From Anaerolineae bacterium (GTDB lineage: Bacteria > Chloroflexota > Anaerolineae > JAADDB01), in assembly GCA_015490995.1 (NCBI GenBank), contig WFWT01000068.1, positions 1 through 37,961 of the forward strand: DNA of 37,961 bases. Reading direction: 5' to 3'. Each line of letters opens with the position of its first letter. The stretch's first letter is position 1. The position numbers and the translations under genes were made by a program. The notes under the pieces are model-generated. The model saw only the letters and a program-made list of their open reading frames with translations. It was not told the DNA's origin and did not search any database. This document shows positions 34,429 to 37,961 of the stretch, piece after piece.

Positions 34429-36654
34429 TTACCCCGGGAACCCGATCTCTCGTGCTCGGTCAACGCCCACTGTGCTCTCCAGCCGCGGGAGCTTCTGCTT
34501 CCGGCCGGTGGGCACTATCTTCACCCGCACGCTCAACCATGCCAGATCATCAGCCGTGGGCACGGTTTTGCTCCCCACCAGGCGCAACGGGTTCGCGCCA
34601 CGCTGCGCGGCGTACCGCCCATAATCGGTGTGTCCTTGCCCCAAGGGCATGGCCACCACGTGCGGATGGATCGCCGGATACTCGTACACAATGGCCTCAA
34701 CCTCCCCATAGGGGGAGATCACCTTTACCACCTCGTCGTGTTTAACCCCCAGTTCCTTTGCCGTCTCGGGGTTGATCTCTATCCACGTGCGCCACATGCC
34801 TGTGGTCATCGGGTCGGCCAGCTCCTGTAGCCAGGGTGCATTGGCGCCCCGCCCATCGGTCAGAGCGATGGACTCATAGGGATAGAACAGGAGCGGATAC
34901 TCCGTTCCTCCCTCAAATTCGGCCGTTACGCCCGTGGCCTGCGAGGGCTGCCACACCAGCTGGGGGGCTTCCCACGTGGGCTCTGCCGTCCACCAACCGC
35001 CAAACTGCCGCCATGCCACCCACGCGTCCGCCTCGTTGTCCAGCGGGAAGTTCCCTTCCATGCCCAGTTGTTGCAGCACCGCCACGCGAGACTTCATAAA
35101 CTCTATCATGTTCTGCCACGGGAGCACTTCCCGGGCCGCGTCAATGGCCTGGGCCAGGAAAAGGAAGATATCACCCATGTCTCGGGTGTCAAAGTACGGC
35201 TGCACCACCGGCTGCTGACAGGCGATGGTCAAACGATCGGTGCCGTTATCAACGACTTGATAACCCCACGACTCTAAGGGCGTGTGCACAGGAAGCACAT
35301 AATCGGCCAGCACCGCGGTCTCATCCACAAAGTGACTAAAGGTGATAACCGTGTCCACTTGGGCAAGGGCCTCTGGGAAGCCCAGAGTGGCCGGCAAACT
35401 GTATGCGGGATTGCTCCCGTCAATGAGCAGGAGATCCACCTCCCCGGCCTTCATGCGATCTACGAGGGCCTGAACCTCGCTTAGGGAAGCGGGTTCGGTT
35501 TCGGGCTTTAAGCCACCCACCTGTGGGTTAGGCGCAAGCCAGAGCCCTCCCTCCTGGCCCAAGTTGTCCATCAGCACGTTGAGCAGCTGTACAGCCAGCA
35601 CCGCGTTGAAGCCTCCCGTATGAGCGGCCACCACGCCACCCGGGATGGCCAGAGGGCGCTCTGCCTCCCCGAAGAGCTTGGCCAAGTCGACAAGACGCCC
35701 TACCTCTACCTCGACCAGTTCCGCGATTTCATCCACGTTCACACCCGCGTAGAAGGGGCGCACCGCGGGGTTGCGGGCAAGGCCCATGTCCAGGAGCAGA
35801 CGGCCCAGCGCGAGGGCGATTAACCCCTCGGTGCCGGCCAAAATGGGGATCCACCGATCGGCAGGCGCTCCGGTCTGGGAAAGGCGAGCCTCAAAGTGGA
35901 CCACAACTCCACGCGGTCCCCCGCGGTCCTGACGACCACGCATCCGGCCGAAAGCCCGGTTGTAGTGCACAGGGGATAACTCCGTGCTCAGAAAACCGCC
36001 GCCGAAGGAGAACACGACGTCCGCGTTGGCCAAATCGTAAACCGGCAGACGATCTTTGCCAAAGAGGGTTCGGTTCACCGCGCGCAGGACCCGCCGTCCC
36101 TCCCAGGCGTAATGTGTGCTGTACAGCACGGGGGGTGGTGCACCGATGGCCGCCAGGAATTTCTCCACAATCCACAGGAGGCTATCGGGCATTTCCCCGC
36201 CCAAGAAGGCAATGCGTTGCGGATCGGTGGCGGTGATCTTTTCAAAGAGGGCATTCAACGCTTCGTTCCAGTGGAGGCCCGTGAAGTCGCGGGAGCCCCG
36301 TGCCCTTTGCTTGACCGGCCATCGCAGTCGGTCCGGGTTATACAGCACCTGCAAGCTTGCCTGGCCCCGAGCACACACCTTGCCTTCATTCACCGGGTGC
36401 AAAGGATTGCCCTCAATTTTCTTGGCCCGTCCCTGGTGCACCCGGACCAGCAGGCCACAGGCAGCCGGGCACTGGCGACACGTCGTCGCGTACCAGACAC
36501 TCTCGCCGGGCAAAGCATGCTCCGGTGCCCGCACGTACGGCTCCAGGTATTCTGAGCCCTTCAGGTTGATCGTGCACCCGCTGGCGACAACTGCCGCCCC
36601 CAGCGCGGCGGTTCCCTGGAGGAATTGCCGTCGGGTAATCCCCTTGTTACTCAT
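34429..36654 (-). CDS. Molybdopterin oxidoreductase-like subunit of alternative complex III (ActB1-like)
   Basis: 741 aa. Twin-arginine leader with R8-R9 (TRRQFLQG) followed by ASGC (lipobox Cys27), so it is exported folded and perhaps lipidated. An iron-sulfur motif C59-x2-C62-x3-C66-x27-C94 is complete, with DMSO-reductase-family domains following. In described complexes the equivalent half lacks molybdenum cofactor; the clusters are attributed mainly to the B2 half. The start is ATG 36654 after GGGGAGG, 10 bp from the pentaheme cytochrome stop. The encoded protein is separate from B2, not fused. Confidence 0.9.
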   Translation of the reverse strand: MSNKGITRRQFLQGTAALGAAVVASGCTINLKGSEYLEPYVRAPEHALPGESVWYATTCRQCPAACGLLVRVHQGRAKKIEGNPLHPVNEGKVCARGQASLQVLYNPDRLRWPVKQRARGSRDFTGLHWNEALNALFEKITATDPQRIAFLGGEMPDSLLWIVEKFLAAIGAPPPVLYSTHYAWEGRRVLRAVNRTLFGKDRLPVYDLANADVVFSFGGGFLSTELSPVHYNRAFGRMRGRQDRGGPRGVVVHFEARLSQTGAPADRWIPILAGTEGLIALALGRLLLDMGLARNPAVRPFYAGVNVDEIAELVEVEVGRLVDLAKLFGEAERPLAIPGGVVAAHTGGFNAVLAVQLLNVLMDNLGQEGGLWLAPNPQVGGLKPETEPASLSEVQALVDRMKAGEVDLLLIDGSNPAYSLPATLGFPEALAQVDTVITFSHFVDETAVLADYVLPVHTPLESWGYQVVDNGTDRLTIACQQPVVQPYFDTRDMGDIFLFLAQAIDAAREVLPWQNMIEFMKSRVAVLQQLGMEGNFPLDNEADAWVAWRQFGGWWTAEPTWEAPQLVWQPSQATGVTAEFEGGTEYPLLFYPYESIALTDGRGANAPWLQELADPMTTGMWRTWIEINPETAKELGVKHDEVVKVISPYGEVEAIVYEYPAIHPHVVAMPLGQGHTDYGRYAAQRGANPLRLVGSKTVPTADDLAWLSVRVKIVPTGRKQKLPRLESTVGVDRAREIGFPG

Positions 36655-36664
36655 CACCCCTCCC

Positions 36665-37273
36665 CTACTTGTGGCAGGTTGCGCAATCTACCAGCTTCGC
36701 CACCTTCTCCGGCGCTTGCTGGCGATGACAATCCAGGCAGAACCCCATGGTCATGTTGAAGTTGCGCGGGGGCATGTCCGTACTCCCCACTTGGCCGTGA
36801 CACTCCACACAAGAAACCCCCGCTTTGATGTGGGGTTGGTGACTGAAGTAGACAAAGTCAGGTAGATCTGTTTTCTTCTCCCACTGCAAGGGTACCCCGC
36901 GTTCCCACGCGTCCCGGATTTTGGCAATCTCCGCGCGCGCCTGGGGAGTCTGCCCCTCGATCACCGCGTGACAGGCGATACACTTTTCCACACTGGGAAT
37001 GGAAGCCACCTGCCCGCGAGGGGCGTTGGAATGGCAGTAGAGACAAGCAATGCCCACTTGTTCCACGTGCACCTTGTGGGAAAACCGGACAGGTTGGGCA
37101 GGTGGTTGTGGCGCAATAGGTTCCACCGTCGTCGACTGAGCCGTGGAGGAAGGACTTTCGACAACCAGCAGCACCACCACAGCAGCTACAACGAGGGCTA
37201 CACCGAGGAACGTCGGGATCATCCAGCGTCGCCGTCCGCCCAAAGCCAGCAAGCGCTTCCACGCATGTACCAT
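36665..37273 (-). CDS. actA: Pentaheme cytochrome c subunit of alternative complex III (ActA-like)
   Basis: 202 aa. An N-terminal membrane anchor (WMIPTFLGVALVVAAVVVLLV at about 20-42) is followed by five CxxCH motifs (CLYCH, CIACH, CVECH, CLDCH, CATCH). This is the first gene of the operon. The ATG at 37273 has GGAGG 7 nt upstream; longer upstream frames are not protein-like. Candidate -10 TATAAT lies at 37354-37349. Confidence 0.93.
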   Translation of the reverse strand: MVHAWKRLLALGGRRRWMIPTFLGVALVVAAVVVLLVVESPSSTAQSTTVEPIAPQPPAQPVRFSHKVHVEQVGIACLYCHSNAPRGQVASIPSVEKCIACHAVIEGQTPQARAEIAKIRDAWERGVPLQWEKKTDLPDFVYFSHQPHIKAGVSCVECHGQVGSTDMPPRNFNMTMGFCLDCHRQQAPEKVAKLVDCATCHK

Positions 37274-37666
37274 CGAGGCGCCTCCCTCATCCGGTAGGTT
37301 TGAGCACGCGAAGGAGGCCGTTGCCGGCCCCCCGCCTCGAACGCCCCCATTATATGTGAGGGGAGCGAAGTGGAGCCAAACTCTATGTGATTTTTGGCAC
37401 AACCACATGAAGTCACAACGTGCCGGGTTCGGCAGTAAAACACTTTACCATAAGACCCAACCGTTGTCCTCACCCCTCTGGAGGAACACTATCTCATCAA
37501 GGTGGATGATCTCGTTCCCCTTCTGAAGAAGTATGCTCGTCTTTGGACTCCCCCCATGGCCCTTCCACCGGGCGAGGCGCGGACGGAGGTGGGGCAGGAT
37601 TGCCAGCCGGCACGAATGCGGGTAAGATGAGGGCAGCCACCAAGGACGGGGGTACCGAATCGGCCG
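37274..37666. other. Divergent region between actA and the right-edge membrane protein
   Basis: On the minus strand TATAAT at 37354-37349 (with weak TTGGCT 19 bp upstream) is a promoter candidate for the ACIII operon. TGTGA-N6-GCACA (37386-37401) resembles a Crp/Fnr-type site about 50 bp upstream of the predicted start. On the plus strand the frame from 37454 to TGA 37628-37630 is protein-like (EEHYLIKVDDLVPLLKKY and on), but the only start is GTG 37502 and its GGAGG is 17 nt away. It could be a remnant or a tiny unassigned gene. Confidence 0.4.
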
Positions 37667-37961
37667 ATGGCTGCACTATTTCAGTTCATTGCTACCCACA
37701 GCACGTGGTTCACGTACATTGCCCTGGCAGGTGCCGTGCTCATGGCCCTGGGCGCGGGACACGCGTTTTGGGACTGGCGTCGCAAACGCGGCACCTTGCT
37801 GGAGGATTGGGCCTACGTAACCCTCTGGCGATACATCACCGCGGCGTTGATCTTCCTGGCAGTGGCAGGCCTTACTCAAGTTGTCGTGCGCGCGGCGCCT
37901 GATGGGCGTTTTGTGTGGCGCCGTTTGTGGCAACCGGGCGCCGTCCCGCCGGCCCCTACAC
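37667..37961 (+). CDS. Membrane protein of unknown function, 3' end truncated by the contig edge
   Basis: 98 codons are open to the right edge from ATG 37667; an in-frame stop at 37628 excludes an earlier start. Two hydrophobic segments (about 15-35 and 57-75) are separated by a basic loop (DWRRKRGTLLEDWAY). No family is recognisable from the fragment. The ribosome-binding site is weak (G-run about 15 nt upstream). Confidence 0.6.
   Translation, partial: MAALFQFIATHSTWFTYIALAGAVLMALGAGHAFWDWRRKRGTLLEDWAYVTLWRYITAALIFLAVAGLTQVVVRAAPDGRFVWRRLWQPGAVPPAPT

Noticed and set aside
33637-34830. Open frame of about 400 codons on the plus strand opposite the ACIII iron-sulfur and Mo-like genes
   Set aside because: It is a shadow of high-GC coding sequence; no ribosome-binding site or family-like motifs, and the minus strand carries clear cofactor motifs.

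Overview
The window looks like a chromosomal segment of a GC-rich, probably thermophilic member of the Chloroflexota (Anaerolineae-like). This is inferred from gene content: an alternative complex III operon, MutS2, two class A penicillin-binding proteins with long beta-rich and Pro-Thr tails, a four-domain S1 protein, SurE, a DUF4445 corrinoid-activator-like protein and formate-THF ligase. No rRNA or marker phylogeny was available. The first 22 bases are a leftover Nextera transposon adaptor, so the left edge is a library end.

Layout. 23-6100 (minus): two tandem class A PBPs, the second cut by the contig edge. 6387-8048 (plus): promoter, short soluble FtsK-like ATPase and small membrane protein. 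8055-11145 (minus): gyrB, translationally coupled to a six-helix membrane protein. 11192-13455 (minus): flavin amine oxidase and family 2 glycosyltransferase. 13587-16202 (minus): DUF92 membrane protein, PH-like membrane protein and surE in overlapping order, then a terminator and tRNA-Lys(UUU). 16422-18527 (plus): RACo/DUF4445 iron-sulfur protein. 18580-20991 (minus): mutS2. 21234-21656 (plus): a DCC-family thiol oxidoreductase with an in-frame UGA. 21706-23402 (minus): DksA/TraR zinc-finger protein and S1 protein. 23784-23958 (minus): a strongly promoted structured RNA. 24147-27994 (plus): fhs, a stand-alone GyrA C-terminal-domain-like protein and a YhfC-type membrane protease. 27924-30119 (minus): pcrA/uvrD. 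30368-37273 (minus): the seven-gene alternative complex III operon. 37667-end (plus): a truncated membrane protein.

The strongest candidate for something new is 21234-21656. The frame reads DGW-UGA-GFC exactly where DCC (DUF393) proteins carry DGxCxxC. UGA replaces the first catalytic cysteine, and a 13-bp stem-loop with G as the first loop base begins 7 nt after it. This is what a bacterial selenocysteine gene with its SECIS element looks like. I know of no described DCC selenoprotein, but a nonsense mutation or base-call error must be excluded.

The second candidate is the RNA upstream of the S1-DksA operon. It has a consensus promoter (TTGACA-17-TATACT), several hairpins and a perfect intrinsic terminator. 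The terminator's loop and upper stem are exactly complementary over 11 nt to an upstream segment, as in a switchable attenuator or riboswitch.

The alternative complex III operon would oxidise menaquinol and feed c-type cytochromes. It has split ActB genes, only one NrfD-like subunit and an extra tandem-domain cytochrome lipoprotein. GyrB, MutS2, PcrA, the FtsK-like ATPase and the GyrA-CTD protein form a loose DNA-maintenance set but not an operon.
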